From Streptomyces sp. NWU339 (GTDB lineage: Bacteria > Actinomycetota > Actinomycetes > Streptomycetales > Streptomycetaceae): a DNA stretch of 64,000 nucleotides. The stretch covers positions 208,808 through 272,807 of the forward strand of contig NZ_QFRK01000003.1 in assembly GCF_003143855.1 (NCBI RefSeq). Reading direction: 5' to 3'. The notes beneath the pieces are model-generated. The model did not search any database. It saw only the letters and a list, made by a program, of their open reading frames with translations, and had not been told where the DNA came from. Below, in pieces: positions 43,166 to 53,369 of this stretch; the first letter of the stretch is position 1; the number at the start of each line of letters is the position of its first letter. Made by a program: the position numbers and the translations under genes.

Positions 43166-43606
43166 GCGGCGCGAGGCCCACGGTGGCGGCGAGAGCTGCC
43201 TACGGAGTGACGCGCGGTGCGGCAACGCGATGCGTGAACCGGGCGCGTGAACTCGGCGCGGGACGCGGCGCGCGGGATACGGCCGTCGCGCCGCGTCCGG
43301 TCACCCGCGTGGGTGAAGCAGTCGTACCGAGACCCAGCGTGCCCGGCGGCGGAGGATGTGGGGGATCCCCACCTTGAGGTCCGTGCCCGCCATGTGCGGT
43401 GCACCGCCTCGCTGGTGGGATCCCCCGCCGCCCGCCGAGCGGCGGTCGCGGCCTGCGTCACTGTAGTCGTGCGTCCAGCCCATATTCCGACGGTGCCCCC
43501 GCCTCATGGTCGATAACCGCTTCTGGGGCAGCCAATTGGCCTATGCGCCAGGCAAGTGGCCGTTCGTAGGACAGGTGTTCAATTCCGATGATCGGGATGT
43601 CTTGGT
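43166..43606. other. 441-base gap between marP-type and hydrolase genes
   Basis: Contains an interrupted inverted repeat, GGGGGATCCCCACC near 43360 and GGTGGGATCCCCC near 43415, and one possible small minus-strand gene (entered separately). No RNA family is recognised. Confidence 0.4.
43301..43483 (-). CDS. possible small protein, unknown
   Basis: 60-residue frame beginning MGWTHDYSDAGRD and ending RWVSVRLLHPRG, with about 80% G/C at third positions, which is compatible with coding. There is no clear ribosome-binding site or family. It lies downstream of the hydrolase gene on the same strand and overlaps the inverted repeat at 43360-43425. Confidence 0.3.
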   Translation of the reverse strand: MGWTHDYSDAGRDRRSAGGGGSHQRGGAPHMAGTDLKVGIPHILRRRARWVSVRLLHPRG

Positions 43607-44572
43607 TCAGCGGTCGGGCTCCGGGTCCTTCAGCCAGTTGATCAGCTCGGTGGAGAACGTGACCGGGTCCTCCTCGTGCGGGAAGTGCCCGAGCCCGTCG
43701 AACAGCCGCCAGCGGTACGGCGCTTCGACGTACTGTCCGGACCCGGCGGCGCTCCGGGTGCGCACCACGGGGTCCAGCGAGCCGTGCAGATGCAGCGTCG
43801 GCACCCGCACCGGCCGCTTCATCCGGCGGTTGAACTGGATGCCGTCGGGCCGGGCCATGGAGCGCACCATCCAGCGGTACGGCTCGATCGAGCAGTGCGC
43901 CGTGGACGGGATGCACATGGCGCGGCGGTAGTTCTCCAGCGCCTTCTCCTCGGGCGGACGCGGCCCGGACCAGTCCTGGATGAGTTCGGCCACCAGCGCC
44001 CCGTCGTCGGCGGTGAGCTGCCGCTCCGGGACCCAGGGCCGCTGGAACCCCCAGATGTGGGACATGGCGGACGACTGCCTGACGTCCGCCAGCATGGCCG
44101 ACCGCCAGCGCCGCGGATGCGGCATGGACGCGACCGCGAGCCGTCGTACGAGCTTGGGACGCATCGCCGCCGCCGTCCAGGCCAGGTAGCCGCCCAGGTC
44201 GTGCCCGACCAGCGCGGCGTCCGGTTCGCCGAGGGAACGGACCACCCCGGTGATGTCCAGCGCGAGGTTGGCCGGGTCGTAACCGCGCGGTGTGCGGTCG
44301 CTGCCCCCGACACCCCGCAGGTCCATGGCGACGGCGCGGAAACCGGCGTCGGCGAGTGCCGTCAGCTGGTGCCGCCAGGTCCACCAGAACTGCGGAAAGC
44401 CGTGCAGCAGCAGTACCAGCGGTCCGTCGCCGAGCTCCGCGATGTGGAAGCGCGCGCCGTTGGCGGCCACGTCCCGGTGGGTCACCTCGGCGCCACCCGG
44501 GATGTCGAGGCGTACGGCCGAGAGGGGGTGCGCCGAGGGAGGTTGCCCCGAGGGGAGGGAGGAGCCCGTCAT
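43607..44572 (-). CDS. alpha/beta hydrolase (epoxide hydrolase-like)
   Basis: 321 residues from the ATG at 44572, which overlaps the stop of the holin-like gene (ATGA). Features: oxyanion HGFPQFWWTWRHQ, nucleophile Asp in GHDLGGYLAW (an Asp, as in epoxide hydrolases/dehalogenases, rather than Ser), and His in DGLGHFPHEEDP. The acid/cap region contains two tyrosines (ENYRRAM, EPYRW). It is likely an epoxide hydrolase-type enzyme; the substrate is unknown. Confidence 0.88.
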   Translation of the reverse strand: MTGSSLPSGQPPSAHPLSAVRLDIPGGAEVTHRDVAANGARFHIAELGDGPLVLLLHGFPQFWWTWRHQLTALADAGFRAVAMDLRGVGGSDRTPRGYDPANLALDITGVVRSLGEPDAALVGHDLGGYLAWTAAAMRPKLVRRLAVASMPHPRRWRSAMLADVRQSSAMSHIWGFQRPWVPERQLTADDGALVAELIQDWSGPRPPEEKALENYRRAMCIPSTAHCSIEPYRWMVRSMARPDGIQFNRRMKRPVRVPTLHLHGSLDPVVRTRSAAGSGQYVEAPYRWRLFDGLGHFPHEEDPVTFSTELINWLKDPEPDR

Positions 44573-45063
44573 GAGGACGAGCGTCCCACAGCTTCGATCG
44601 CCGCGGGGGCCCGGTCCTTGGACAGGTCGAGTTCGGGACGCGGGTGCGGCTTGGCCTTCTGCAGCACGCCCGCGGTCTCCTTCATGGAGGCGGCGACCTT
44701 CTGCGGGCCCCGGCCCTTCTTCGCCTTCTTCGCGAAGACGACGCCGATCAGCAGGAGGGCGAGCGCGATCAGCACATTCGCCGCGAAGGACAGCAGGAAG
44801 CAGAGGGCGAGGTTCCAGTCGCTCCAGGTGTGGATGCCGTAGGCCAGGGCGAAGTTCAGCATCGGCAGGGAGAACAGGAGCAGTACACCGGCCGCGGTGA
44901 ACGCCCCGCCGCTCGTCGCACCCCGCTTCACGTCCTGCTTGAGCTGCGCCTTCGCCAGCGCGATCTCGTCGTGCACCAGCGCCGACATGTTCTCCGTCGC
45001 CGAGGCGAACAGTTCGCCGATGCTGCGTTCGGCGCCGACCGGGCTGCCGTCGGGTGTGCTCAT
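44569..45063 (-). CDS. phage holin family (superfamily III) membrane protein
   Basis: 164 residues. N-terminal amphipathic part (ERSIGELFASATENMSALVHDEIALAKAQLK as a region, about 12-43), then two membrane helices (about 53-75 and 88-112), and a basic K-rich end. This DUF1469-like family is named after phage holins, but in actinobacterial chromosomes it is a core gene of unknown function, not phage DNA. Overlaps the hydrolase gene downstream. Confidence 0.88.
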   Translation of the reverse strand: MSTPDGSPVGAERSIGELFASATENMSALVHDEIALAKAQLKQDVKRGATSGGAFTAAGVLLLFSLPMLNFALAYGIHTWSDWNLALCFLLSFAANVLIALALLLIGVVFAKKAKKGRGPQKVAASMKETAGVLQKAKPHPRPELDLSKDRAPAAIEAVGRSSS

Positions 45064-45283
45064 CGCGGTCTCCCTCTTCTGCGTACGTATCGCGTGCCAC
45101 TGTGTGTCGCTGCGTACGGTTCAGTCTGCCGTCTGACGGTTCCCGTCCGGTCGGCCGCCACGTCCGACCGCGTGTGGCCGGCCCCGTGGGTCGGGCGTGG
45201 CGCGTCCGGTCGTGTGTGTCCGCGGGCGTCCGTGTGTGTCCGCGGGCGTCCGACTGTCCTGACTTTTGTACCGTCTCGTCAGA

Positions 45284-46720
45284 TCATGCCGGACCGTCGT
45301 GGTCCTCGCCTGCCCCGCCCGGCACTTCGGCAAGCCCGCGCCGTTGTTCGGCCTTCTCCCGGGCGAGCCGGCGGTGCTCGGCGGCCTTGCGGTCGTGGAT
45401 CTCCGCCATGCGCAGGTGGTAGGCCGGGTCGTCCTCCTCGTACACGTCGGGGATGCCGCTGAGGTCGTCGTCGCGCTCCTCCTCCTGGGACAGCCTGCGG
45501 TACTTGGCGTTCCGGATCTTCAGCAGCACGGTCGCCACGACGGTCGCGATCAGCGAACCGGTCAGCACGGCGGCCTTGACGCTGTCCGTCATCGCCGCGT
45601 CGCCCTGGAAGGCGAGTTCACCGATGAGCAGTGAGACGGTGAACCCGATCCCGGCCAGCGTCGACACCGCCAGGACGTCCGCCCAGGCGAGCTCCTCGCT
45701 GAGCGAGGCCTTGGTGAAGCGCGTGGTCAACCACGTACCGCCGAAGATGCCGACCGTCTTGCCGACGACGAGGCCGAGGACGACGCCGAGCGTCTCGGGC
45801 GTGGTGAACACGTCCGCGAGCGCACCGCCGGAGACCGCCACACCCGCGCTGAACAGGGCGAACAGCGGGACGGCGAGACCCGAGGAGAGGGGCCGGACCA
45901 GATGCTCGATGCGCTCACCGGGGGACTGCTCCTCACCCTCGTGGCGGTGGCAGCGCACCATCAGGCCCATGGCGACACCGGCGATGGTGGCGTGGATGCC
46001 GCTGTTGTACATCAGGCCCCAGACGACGAGGGCGAGCGGCACGTACACGTACCAGCCGCGCACGCCCTTGCGGAGCAGCAGCCAGAAGACGGCCAGACCC
46101 ACCACGGCACCGCCGAGCGCGACGAAGTCCAGGTCGGCGGTGAAGAAGACCGCGATGATCAGGATCGCGAAGAGGTCGTCGACGACGGCGAGGGTGAGCA
46201 GGAAGGCGCGCAGCGCGCTCGGCAGGGAGGTGCCGATGACGGCGAGCACGGCGAGCGCGAAGGCGATGTCGGTGGCGGTGGGCACGGCCCAGCCGGCCAG
46301 TGAGCCGCCGCCGATGCCGCTGGTGAGCGTGTAGACGAGCGCCGGTACGGCCATGCCGCACAGGGCGGCGACGACGGGGAGCGCGGCGGCCCGGGGGTCG
46401 CGCAGGTCACCGGCGACGAGTTCGCGCTTGAGTTCCGTTCCGGCGACGAAGAAGAAGACCGCGAGCAGTCCGTCGGTGGCCCAGTGCGCGACGGACAGGT
46501 TCAGGCCGAGTGACTCGGGGCCGAAGCGGAAGTGGCTGACGCTCTCGTAGCTGTCGTGCAGGGCGGGCACGTTCGCCCAGATCAGCGCGGTGATCGCGGC
46601 GACGAGCAGCAGCATGCCGCCGACGGTCTCGGTGCGCAGTGCGTCCGCGACGAAGTTCCGCTCGGGCAGGGAGAGACGGCCGAGGGCCTTGCGGGGGCTG
46701 GGGGTGCGGGGCGCGGTCAC
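45284..46720 (-). CDS. nhaA: Na+/H+ antiporter NhaA
   Basis: 478 residues from the GTG at 46720; the frame extends to 46792. About twelve membrane helices. NhaA hallmarks: FFFVAGTELKRELVAGDL, WAVPTATDIAFALAV, the ion-binding Asp pair in LAVVDDLFAILIIA, and SGIHATIAGVAMG. The C-terminal 85 residues form a charged soluble tail longer than that of E. coli NhaA, as in other Streptomyces. It exports Na+ or Li+ in exchange for protons. Transcribed from its own promoter downstream of the acs terminator. Confidence 0.94.
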   Translation of the reverse strand: MTAPRTPSPRKALGRLSLPERNFVADALRTETVGGMLLLVAAITALIWANVPALHDSYESVSHFRFGPESLGLNLSVAHWATDGLLAVFFFVAGTELKRELVAGDLRDPRAAALPVVAALCGMAVPALVYTLTSGIGGGSLAGWAVPTATDIAFALAVLAVIGTSLPSALRAFLLTLAVVDDLFAILIIAVFFTADLDFVALGGAVVGLAVFWLLLRKGVRGWYVYVPLALVVWGLMYNSGIHATIAGVAMGLMVRCHRHEGEEQSPGERIEHLVRPLSSGLAVPLFALFSAGVAVSGGALADVFTTPETLGVVLGLVVGKTVGIFGGTWLTTRFTKASLSEELAWADVLAVSTLAGIGFTVSLLIGELAFQGDAAMTDSVKAAVLTGSLIATVVATVLLKIRNAKYRRLSQEEERDDDLSGIPDVYEEDDPAYHLRMAEIHDRKAAEHRRLAREKAEQRRGLAEVPGGAGEDHDGPA

Positions 46721-46891
46721 GGGGGTGGTCCTCTGGTCGTCGGGCAGCACGAATCGTGTGCCGACCAGACTTCCCGGCGCTCCATGAGACAACTTGTGTG
46801 CGGGTGGCCTGCAGTGGCCACCTTCGTGTCCACTCTAACCAACGTGCTTCCGGGCCGCACCGAGGGCTTTCGGTGACGGATGTCACGGGGA

Positions 46892-46924
46892 GGGTGCCCG
46901 GCGCGTGCGCGGCGCCGGGCACCC
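46892..46924 (-). terminator. terminator of acs
   Basis: Perfect 13-bp GC stem (46892-46904 with 46912-46924) with a seven-base loop, 44 bases past the acs stop. Confidence 0.8.
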
Positions 46925-46967
46925 CCGTGTTCCTGTGGCCGGCCGCCCCGTGACGGCCGGCACGTGC

Positions 46968-48923
46968 TCAGTCCTCGCCGGGCGCCTGGGGCAGCTTCGC
47001 CTGGATCAGGTCCATCACGGTGGAGTCGGTCAGCGTGGTCACGTCACCGAGCTGGCGGTTCTCCGCGACGTCCCGCAGCAGACGGCGCATGATCTTGCCG
47101 GAGCGGGTCTTCGGCAGCTCATTGACCGGCAGGATCCGCTTGGGCTTGGTGATCGGGCCGAGTGTGGCGCCCACGTGGTCGCGCAGCTCGGCGACCAGCT
47201 GCTCGGTCTCCGCCGCCGTACCGCGCAGGATCACGAAGGCGACGATGGCCTGCCCGGTCGTCTCGTCCGCCGCGCCGACCACGGCCGCCTCGGCGACCGA
47301 CGGGTGGGAGACGAGCGCCGACTCCACCTCGGTGGTGGAGATGTTGTGCCCGGAGACCAGCATCACGTCGTCGACCCGGCCGAGCAGCCAGATGTCGCCG
47401 TCGTCGTCCTTCTTGGCGCCGTCGCCGGCGAAGTACTTGCCCTCGAAACGTGACCAGTACGTGTCGATGTACCGCTGGTCGTCGCCCCAGATGGTGCGCA
47501 GCATCGACGGCCACGGCTCGGTGAGGACCAGGTAGCCACCGCCGCCGTCGGGCACCTCGCGCGCCTCGTCGTCGACGACGGTCGCGGCGATGCCGGGCAG
47601 CGGAGTCTGGGCGGAGCCCGGCTTGGCGCCGGTCACGCCGGGCAGCGGCGAGATCATGATGCTGCCGGTCTCGGTCTGCCACCAGGTGTCCACCACGGGG
47701 GTGCGGTCCGCGCCGATGTTCTTGCGGTACCAGATCCACGCCTCGGGGTTGATCGGCTCACCGACGGAGCCGAGGACCCGCAGCGAGGACAGGTCGAACT
47801 TCGCGGGGATGTCGTCGCCCCACTTCATGAACGTCCGGATCGCGGTGGGCGCCGTGTAGAGGATCGTCACGCCGTACTTCTGCACGATCTCCCAGAAGCG
47901 GCCCTGGTGCGGGGTGTCGGGCGTGCCCTCGTACATGACCTGGGTCGCGCCGTTGGCGAGCGGCCCGTAGACGATGTACGAGTGCCCGGTGACCCAGCCG
48001 ACGTCGGCCGTGCACCAGAACACGTCGGTCTCCGGCTTGAGGTCGAAGACCGCCCAGTGCGTGTAAGCGGTCTGGGTGAGGTAGCCGCCGGAGGTGTGCA
48101 GGATGCCCTTCGGCTTACCCGTGGTGCCGGAGGTGTAGAGGATGAACAGCGGCTGCTCGGCCTCGAACGCCTCCGGGGTGTGCTCGGTGCTCTGGCGGCC
48201 CACCACCTCGTGCCACCACAGGTCGCGGCCCTCGGTCCAGGCGACGTCCTGGCCGGTGCGGCGGACGACGAGGACGTGCCGCACGGTGTCGACGCGGTCG
48301 GCCGCCTCGTCCACGGCGGGCTTGAGCGCGGACGGCTTGCCGCGCCGGTAGCCGCCGTCGGCGGTGATGACGACCTTGGCGTCGGCGTCCTGGATACGGG
48401 TCGCGAGCGCGTCCGCCGAGAAACCGCCGAAGACGACGGAGTGTGCGGCGCCGATCCGGGCGCAGGCCAGCATGGCGACCGCCGTCTCGGGGATCATCGG
48501 CATGTAGATCGCCACCCGGTCGCCCTTGTGGACGCCCAGCTCCAGCAGGGCGTTGGCGGCCTGGGAGACCTCGTCCTTGAGCTGGGCGTAGGTGATCGTG
48601 CGACTGTCGCCGGGCTCGCCCTCGAAGTGGATGGCGACCCGGTCGCCGTGCCCGGCCTCCACATGCCGGTCCACGCAGTTGTAGGCGACGTTGAGCTCGC
48701 CGTCCTTGAACCACTTGGCGAACGGCGGGTTCGACCAGTCGAGCGTTTCGGTCGGCTCCTTGGCCCAGGTCAGTCGGCGGGCCTGCTCGGCCCAGAAGCC
48801 GAGCCTGTCAGCCTTGGCCTGTTCGTACGCCTCCGCGGTGACGTTGGCGTTGGCGGCCAGGTCGGCGGGGGGTGCGAACCTGCGTTCTTCCTTGAGCAGG
48901 TTGGCCAGGCTTTCGTTGCTCAC
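46968..48923 (-). CDS. acs: acetyl-CoA synthetase
   Basis: 651 residues from the GTG at 48923, which gives [16 protein letters not shown]; an upstream GTG at 48965 adds 14 residues. Activates acetate to acetyl-CoA via acetyl-AMP. ANL-family motifs: [13 protein letters not shown] (A3), [11 protein letters not shown] (A5), [10 protein letters not shown] (A8), and the catalytic Lys610 in [10 protein letters not shown], the residue acetylated to switch Streptomyces Acs off. Lys610 numbering supports the chosen start. A DasR-like site lies 86 bases upstream. Confidence 0.96.
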   Translation of the reverse strand: MSNESLANLLKEERRFAPPADLAANANVTAEAYEQAKADRLGFWAEQARRLTWAKEPTETLDWSNPPFAKWFKDGELNVAYNCVDRHVEAGHGDRVAIHFEGEPGDSRTITYAQLKDEVSQAANALLELGVHKGDRVAIYMPMIPETAVAMLACARIGAAHSVVFGGFSADALATRIQDADAKVVITADGGYRRGKPSALKPAVDEAADRVDTVRHVLVVRRTGQDVAWTEGRDLWWHEVVGRQSTEHTPEAFEAEQPLFILYTSGTTGKPKGILHTSGGYLTQTAYTHWAVFDLKPETDVFWCTADVGWVTGHSYIVYGPLANGATQVMYEGTPDTPHQGRFWEIVQKYGVTILYTAPTAIRTFMKWGDDIPAKFDLSSLRVLGSVGEPINPEAWIWYRKNIGADRTPVVDTWWQTETGSIMISPLPGVTGAKPGSAQTPLPGIAATVVDDEAREVPDGGGGYLVLTEPWPSMLRTIWGDDQRYIDTYWSRFEGKYFAGDGAKKDDDGDIWLLGRVDDVMLVSGHNISTTEVESALVSHPSVAEAAVVGAADETTGQAIVAFVILRGTAAETEQLVAELRDHVGATLGPITKPKRILPVNELPKTRSGKIMRRLLRDVAENRQLGDVTTLTDSTVMDLIQAKLPQAPGED

Positions 48924-49008
48924 GGCATCTGCCTTTCCCGGAGTGTCCGTTGTGTCCCGGGCCACAGCTCATCAGACCCGAGGGTGGGCTGACAAGGGCC
49001 GATGGCAA

Positions 49009-49024
49009 AGTGGTTTAGACCTTT
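49009..49024. promoter_or_regulatory. DasR-like (dre) site upstream of acs
   Basis: AGTGGTTTAGACCTTT; its complement AAAGGTCTAAACCACT differs from the known crr/ptsI dre site at two positions as I recall it. It lies 86 bp before the acs start. TGAGGTCA also occurs twice just beyond (49025-49032 and near 49040). Confidence 0.45.
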
Positions 49025-49143
49025 TGAGGTCAGCTCTCTGAGGTCAACCGATCGCTTCCGTGGCCCGGGGGTCATCCGTACCCACGGACGCCGAGGGCAC
49101 GCGGTTCAGCCTCCGTCACACCACTCATACCCGCGACGGCCCC

Positions 49144-51628
49144 TCATCGCGCCGGGTCCGCCGCCCTCACCCGGTCGAACATGCCCTCTCCCGCCGTCTC
49201 GGTGAGGCGATACGCCTGCGCCTCACCCGCATGGAAGTACATGCCGTGGAGCGTCAGCTTCCCGTCCTTCAGAGCACGGGCCACCGGCTCGTGGGCGCGC
49301 AGATGGTCGAGCTGCTGGACGACGTTGGCCAGGCAGAGCCGCTCGGCCGGGTCGGCCGGTGCCCGTCCGTCGAGGCGTGCCCAGGGCTCGTGCCCGTCGC
49401 CGGCCCGTTCCAGGCTCGGCAGCCCGTGCCGCAGCCACCGTCTCAGCGGAGTGCGGGCACCGTCCGGCTCCGGGTCGAGCAGGGCCCGCACGGCACCGCA
49501 CCCCGAGTGCCCGCAGACCGTGATGGACCGCACCGCGAGCACCTCCACGGCGTACTCGAGGGCGGCCGCCACCGAGTCGTCACCGCTCTCCTCGCCGGGC
49601 GGCGGCACGAGGTTGCCGACATTGCGGACCACGAAGAGGTCTCCCGGACCGCTGGAAGTGATCATCGATGTGACCAGCCGGGAGTCGGCACAGGTGAGGA
49701 ACAGCCGGGTCGGACGCTGTCCCTCGCGCGTCGGCCGCACGGGACGCGTCGGCCGCACGGGACGCGTGGTCCTCACCGGGTGGGCTCCCTGCGCCGGAGA
49801 GGATCGCCCGTGTGTCCGAGCCGCTGTGGATCCCCAGGCTGCCGGGGGCGTCGGGAGCCCCGGGGACGTCGGGGACGTCGTGGACGCTGCGGTCGTCGTT
49901 CGGTACGGAGTCGCCGTCAGGTGCGGACTCGCCGTCGGGTGTGGATCGTGAGGGCTCGCACTGGTGGTTGCGCCAGGCGGTCCAGGGCCGGCAACGGCAC
50001 CCGGCGCCGGTGGCCGGGCCCGCCGCGTCGGTGCCGTCCGAAGCGGGTGCGGCGGCGAGGACCGCGGGCTCGGCTATCCGGACTCCGGTCCCGGGCCGGC
50101 GGCCGGTGATCTCGACCGCACCGCCCCGGGCGGTGTGCGTGTTCTGCCAGTCCTGCAAGGCCTCGTACGCCGCGTGGTCCATGAACGACCCGTCCAGCGC
50201 CACGACGGTGGTGGCCCCCTGGGGTACGAGATGCAGGGACCGGCTGAGTCGGGGTACGGCGAGGAACGTCAACTGCCCTCGGACATGTACGTGATGGACT
50301 CCTTTCTTCGCCTCATGCGTGATCCGGGTGCGGGTGAGGCGGTGCAGGGCCACGCCGACGGCCGCGGCGATGCCGAGGGCGACGCCCTCCAGGACGCCCA
50401 CGGACACCACGCCGAGGGCGGTCACGGCGTAGACGAGGACTTCACGGTGTCGGGTCACCGTACGGATGTGGTGCAGTGACACCATCTGGATGCCGACAGC
50501 CATCACCAGGGCGGCGAGTGAGGCGAGCGGGATGAACTCCAGGATCGGGACCATCAGCAACGCGGCGACCACTACGAGAACGCCGTGCAGCATCGTGGAG
50601 TTCCGGCTCACGGCACCCGCGTTCACATTTGCGGAACTGCGCACGGCCACCCCGGCCACGGGCAGTCCGCCGAGGCAGCCGGAGGCGATGTTCGCGGTGC
50701 CCTGACCGAGCAGTTCGCGGTCCAGGTCGGAGCGTGGACCGTGGCCCGGACCGGGGCGGCGGGAGACCAGTTTGTCCACGGCGACCGCGCCCAGCAGCGA
50801 CTGCACGCTGCACACCAGCGTGGTGGTGAGCACAGCGGCGACGAGACCGAGCACGGGCCCCTCGGGCAGTCCGGCCAGCGCGTGGCTGCGCCAGGACGGC
50901 AGGTCGACCTCGGCCAGGACGAGGCCGGCCGCGGACGCGACCGCGGTGGCCCCGGTGACGGCGACGAGCGCGGCCGGGACCCTGCGCAGAACGCGCCCCG
51001 CCCCGCCGGGGATCCGGGGCCACAGCAGGAGCAGGGCCAGGGTGAGCACGCTCACCGCGACGGCAGCGGGGTCCAGGTTCGCCAACTGGGCGGGAAGCGC
51101 CCGGAGGTTGTCGGGGACGGAGCTCTGCGGGGTGCCGCCGAGGACGATGTGCACCTGGGCGACGGCGATGGTGACGCCGATACCGGCGAGCATCCCGTGC
51201 ACGATGGCGGGGCTGACGGCGAGTGCGCCGCGCGCCACCCGCAGACAGCCCAGGCCGAGTTGGGAGAGTCCGGCGAGAACGGTGATGGCGCAGGTCGTCC
51301 GCCAGCCGTACTGCTGGATGATGTCGGCGGTGACGACAGTGAGTCCGGCGGCCGGACCGCTGACCTGGAGCGGGGAGCCGCCGAGCCGTCCGGCGACGAG
51401 GCCGCCCACGGCGGCGGCGACCAGGCCGGCCTGAAGCGGCGCGCCGGTGGCGAGAGCGATGCCGAGGGACAGGGGCAGAGCGATCAGGAAGACCGCGACG
51501 GCGGCCGACAGATCGGCGCCCGCGATACGGAGCCGACGGGGCCCGGCCGGCGGCGGGCTGTGGGGCGGGTGGGCACGCCCGGTTCGGTTCGGGTCGCTGG
51601 CGTGGGTGGTGGGAACACAGGTTGGCAT
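49144..51628 (-). pseudogene. SulP transporter-carbonic anhydrase fusion, frameshifted
   Basis: The first frame (51628 down) encodes a SulP anion transporter with about eleven helices (AGADLSAAVAVFLIALPLSL, GGSPLQVSGPAAGLT), a STAS domain and CRCRPWTAWRNHQC, ending out of frame at 49580. The second frame (to 49144) encodes a complete beta-carbonic anhydrase: zinc ligands in LTCADSR and CGHSGCG. The frames overlap at 49580-49776, and the join near 49790-49800 (GCGCAGGG) needs a one-base shift. An 18-bp tandem duplication (49728-49763) replaces the usual linker. Intact homologues are bifunctional bicarbonate transporters. Each half could still be made separately; the anhydrase lacks a good ribosome-binding site. 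Confidence 0.75.
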
Positions 51629-51996
51629 GCTTCCCGTCTCCTCCGGGGCTGCGTGGTCGCGGAAGTGGGGGTGACTCGCTCGGCGGCGGGGCGGTCGCGG
51701 CCGTGGGTCACGGCGTCAGAACGGCGGGATCGGTCAACGGCGGCGAGGAGCCTCGACGGCAAGAATCCCAACCAGTAGTAAACGAATCGTAATTCAGAGT
51801 AAAGGGCGAGTCTTCCCTTTTAGGGCAAACGGTCTAATGATTACTTCTCGCGTGTGAAGTATGTGTTTTATCGGCTTGTCGTATTAATTCCTTCTCAGTC
51901 CCATGCGACTTTGGCGGCGCTGTCGGCGCGGACCGGCAAGCACCCGACAGCGCCGCCCACGGGGTCGGCCCGAGAGAAGGAAGAAGGTGGGCGGGC
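51629..51996. promoter_or_regulatory. AT-rich divergent region with leader hairpin
   Basis: 51775-51895 is unusually AT-rich for this chromosome and probably holds the promoters of the SulP gene and the deacetylase-like gene. In the leader of the latter a perfect 14-bp stem (51913-51926 with 51944-51957, 17-base loop) ends 39 bases before the start codon. Confidence 0.5.
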
Positions 51997-53262
51997 ATGG
52001 CCGCCACCCGAAGGATCGCCGTGAGCACCGTGATCGCCGCGGTCTGTGCCGTCCCGCTCGCCGGCTGCGGAACCGGCGCCGACGGTTTCGACGAGGAATC
52101 TCAGGATCCGAAGAAGGCGGAGCCGGCGCCGAAGAACGTGGTCCGGCTGATCGGCGACGGCTCCACCGCGTACACCGGGGCCCAGCCGCACCTGCCCGAG
52201 CCCGAGCGGCTGGAGCCGGGCGAGAAGCCCCCGCAGTTCGTCGTCTTCTCGTGGGACGGCGCGGGTGAGGACAGCCAGAAGCTCTTCTCCCACTTCCGCA
52301 AGGTCGCCAAGGAGAACGACGCGACCATGACGTACTTCCTGAGCGGCGTGTACATGCTCCCGGAGGAGAAGCGTGACCTGTACCGCCCGCCGCAGCACTC
52401 ACCGGGCCGGTCCGACATCGGCTTCAACGACGTCGAGGGCATCGCCGCCACAGTGGAGCAACTGCGCCTGGCGTGGCTCGAGGGCAACGAGATCGGCACC
52501 CACTTCAACGGTCACTTCTGCGGCCCCGACGGCGGGGTCGGCGAATGGTCGGTGGCGGAGTGGAAGGACGAGATCGCCCAGGCCAAATCGTTCGTGAAGG
52601 CATGGAGGACCCACACCGGCATGAAGAACGAGGCCCCCCTCCCCTTCGACTACGACAAGGAGCTCATCGGCGCCCGCACCCCCTGTCTGGAGGGTCAGGA
52701 GAACTTCATGGAGGCGGCGAGAGAGCTGGGCTTCCGCTACGACACCAGTGGTGTCAACAACCAGGTGTGGCCGGAGAGGAAGCAGGGGCTGTGGGACCTG
52801 TCGCTGCAGCTCGTCCCGTTCCCCGGGCACTCCTTCGAGCAGCTCGCCATGGACTACAACTTCATGGTCAACCAGTCCGGCACCGAAACCCAGGGCGACC
52901 CCGCCAAGCACGGACGGTGGGGTGACGAGATGCGGGACGGCCTGCTCGCGGGCTTCGAGCGGGCCTACGACGGCAACCGGGCACCTCTGATCATCGGCAA
53001 CCACTTCGAGTCCTGGAACGGAGGCACCTACATGCGGGCCGTCGAGGAGGTCGTCAAGGAGGTGTGCGCCAAATCCGACGTGCGCTGTGTCTCCTTCCGG
53101 CAGCTCGTGGACTGGCTGGATGTCCAGGACCCGAAGACCCTGGCGAAACTGCGCACCCTGACCGTGGGCGAAGCCCCGAAGCAGGGCTGGAAGTCCTTCC
53201 TGTCCGGCGCCCCCGCCCCGGCCCCCAAGGGTGTGCCCGGGGCGCCCGCGGCGAGGGGGTGA
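51997..53262 (+). CDS. polysaccharide deacetylase-like lipoprotein
   Basis: 421 residues from an ATG with GAAGGAAGAAGGTGGG upstream. Lipoprotein signal with lipobox VPLAGC (Cys about residue 25). The mature part has FVVFSWDGAGEDSQ (NodB motif 1-like, but DG not DD), EIGTHFNGHFC (His pair, motif 2), ARTPCLEGQE and IGNHFESWNGG. These resemble the carbohydrate esterase 4 fold with altered metal residues, so activity is uncertain. Probably anchored outside the membrane and acting on cell-wall glycan. Confidence 0.85.
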   Translation: MAATRRIAVSTVIAAVCAVPLAGCGTGADGFDEESQDPKKAEPAPKNVVRLIGDGSTAYTGAQPHLPEPERLEPGEKPPQFVVFSWDGAGEDSQKLFSHFRKVAKENDATMTYFLSGVYMLPEEKRDLYRPPQHSPGRSDIGFNDVEGIAATVEQLRLAWLEGNEIGTHFNGHFCGPDGGVGEWSVAEWKDEIAQAKSFVKAWRTHTGMKNEAPLPFDYDKELIGARTPCLEGQENFMEAARELGFRYDTSGVNNQVWPERKQGLWDLSLQLVPFPGHSFEQLAMDYNFMVNQSGTETQGDPAKHGRWGDEMRDGLLAGFERAYDGNRAPLIIGNHFESWNGGTYMRAVEEVVKEVCAKSDVRCVSFRQLVDWLDVQDPKTLAKLRTLTVGEAPKQGWKSFLSGAPAPAPKGVPGAPAARG

Positions 53263-53349
53263 GCGGGGCGGCCTTCACCGCGGCTCCGGCGGGCGGTCCG
53301 GAGTGAGGAAGACCACTCCTGCACAGGGCGGGCGCCCAGGGTGCGTAAT

Positions 53350-53369
53350 GTCGTACTCATGAGTACGAC
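53350..53369. promoter_or_regulatory. 20-bp perfect palindrome over a start codon
   Basis: GTCGTACTCA-TGAGTACGAC; its centre is the ATG of the Fic-like gene. It would suit a repressor site or a translational-control hairpin. Confidence 0.7.

Noticed and set aside
44569..45063. Prophage remnant suggested by the holin-like protein
   Set aside because: No other phage gene is nearby, and this protein family is a chromosomal core gene in Streptomyces.
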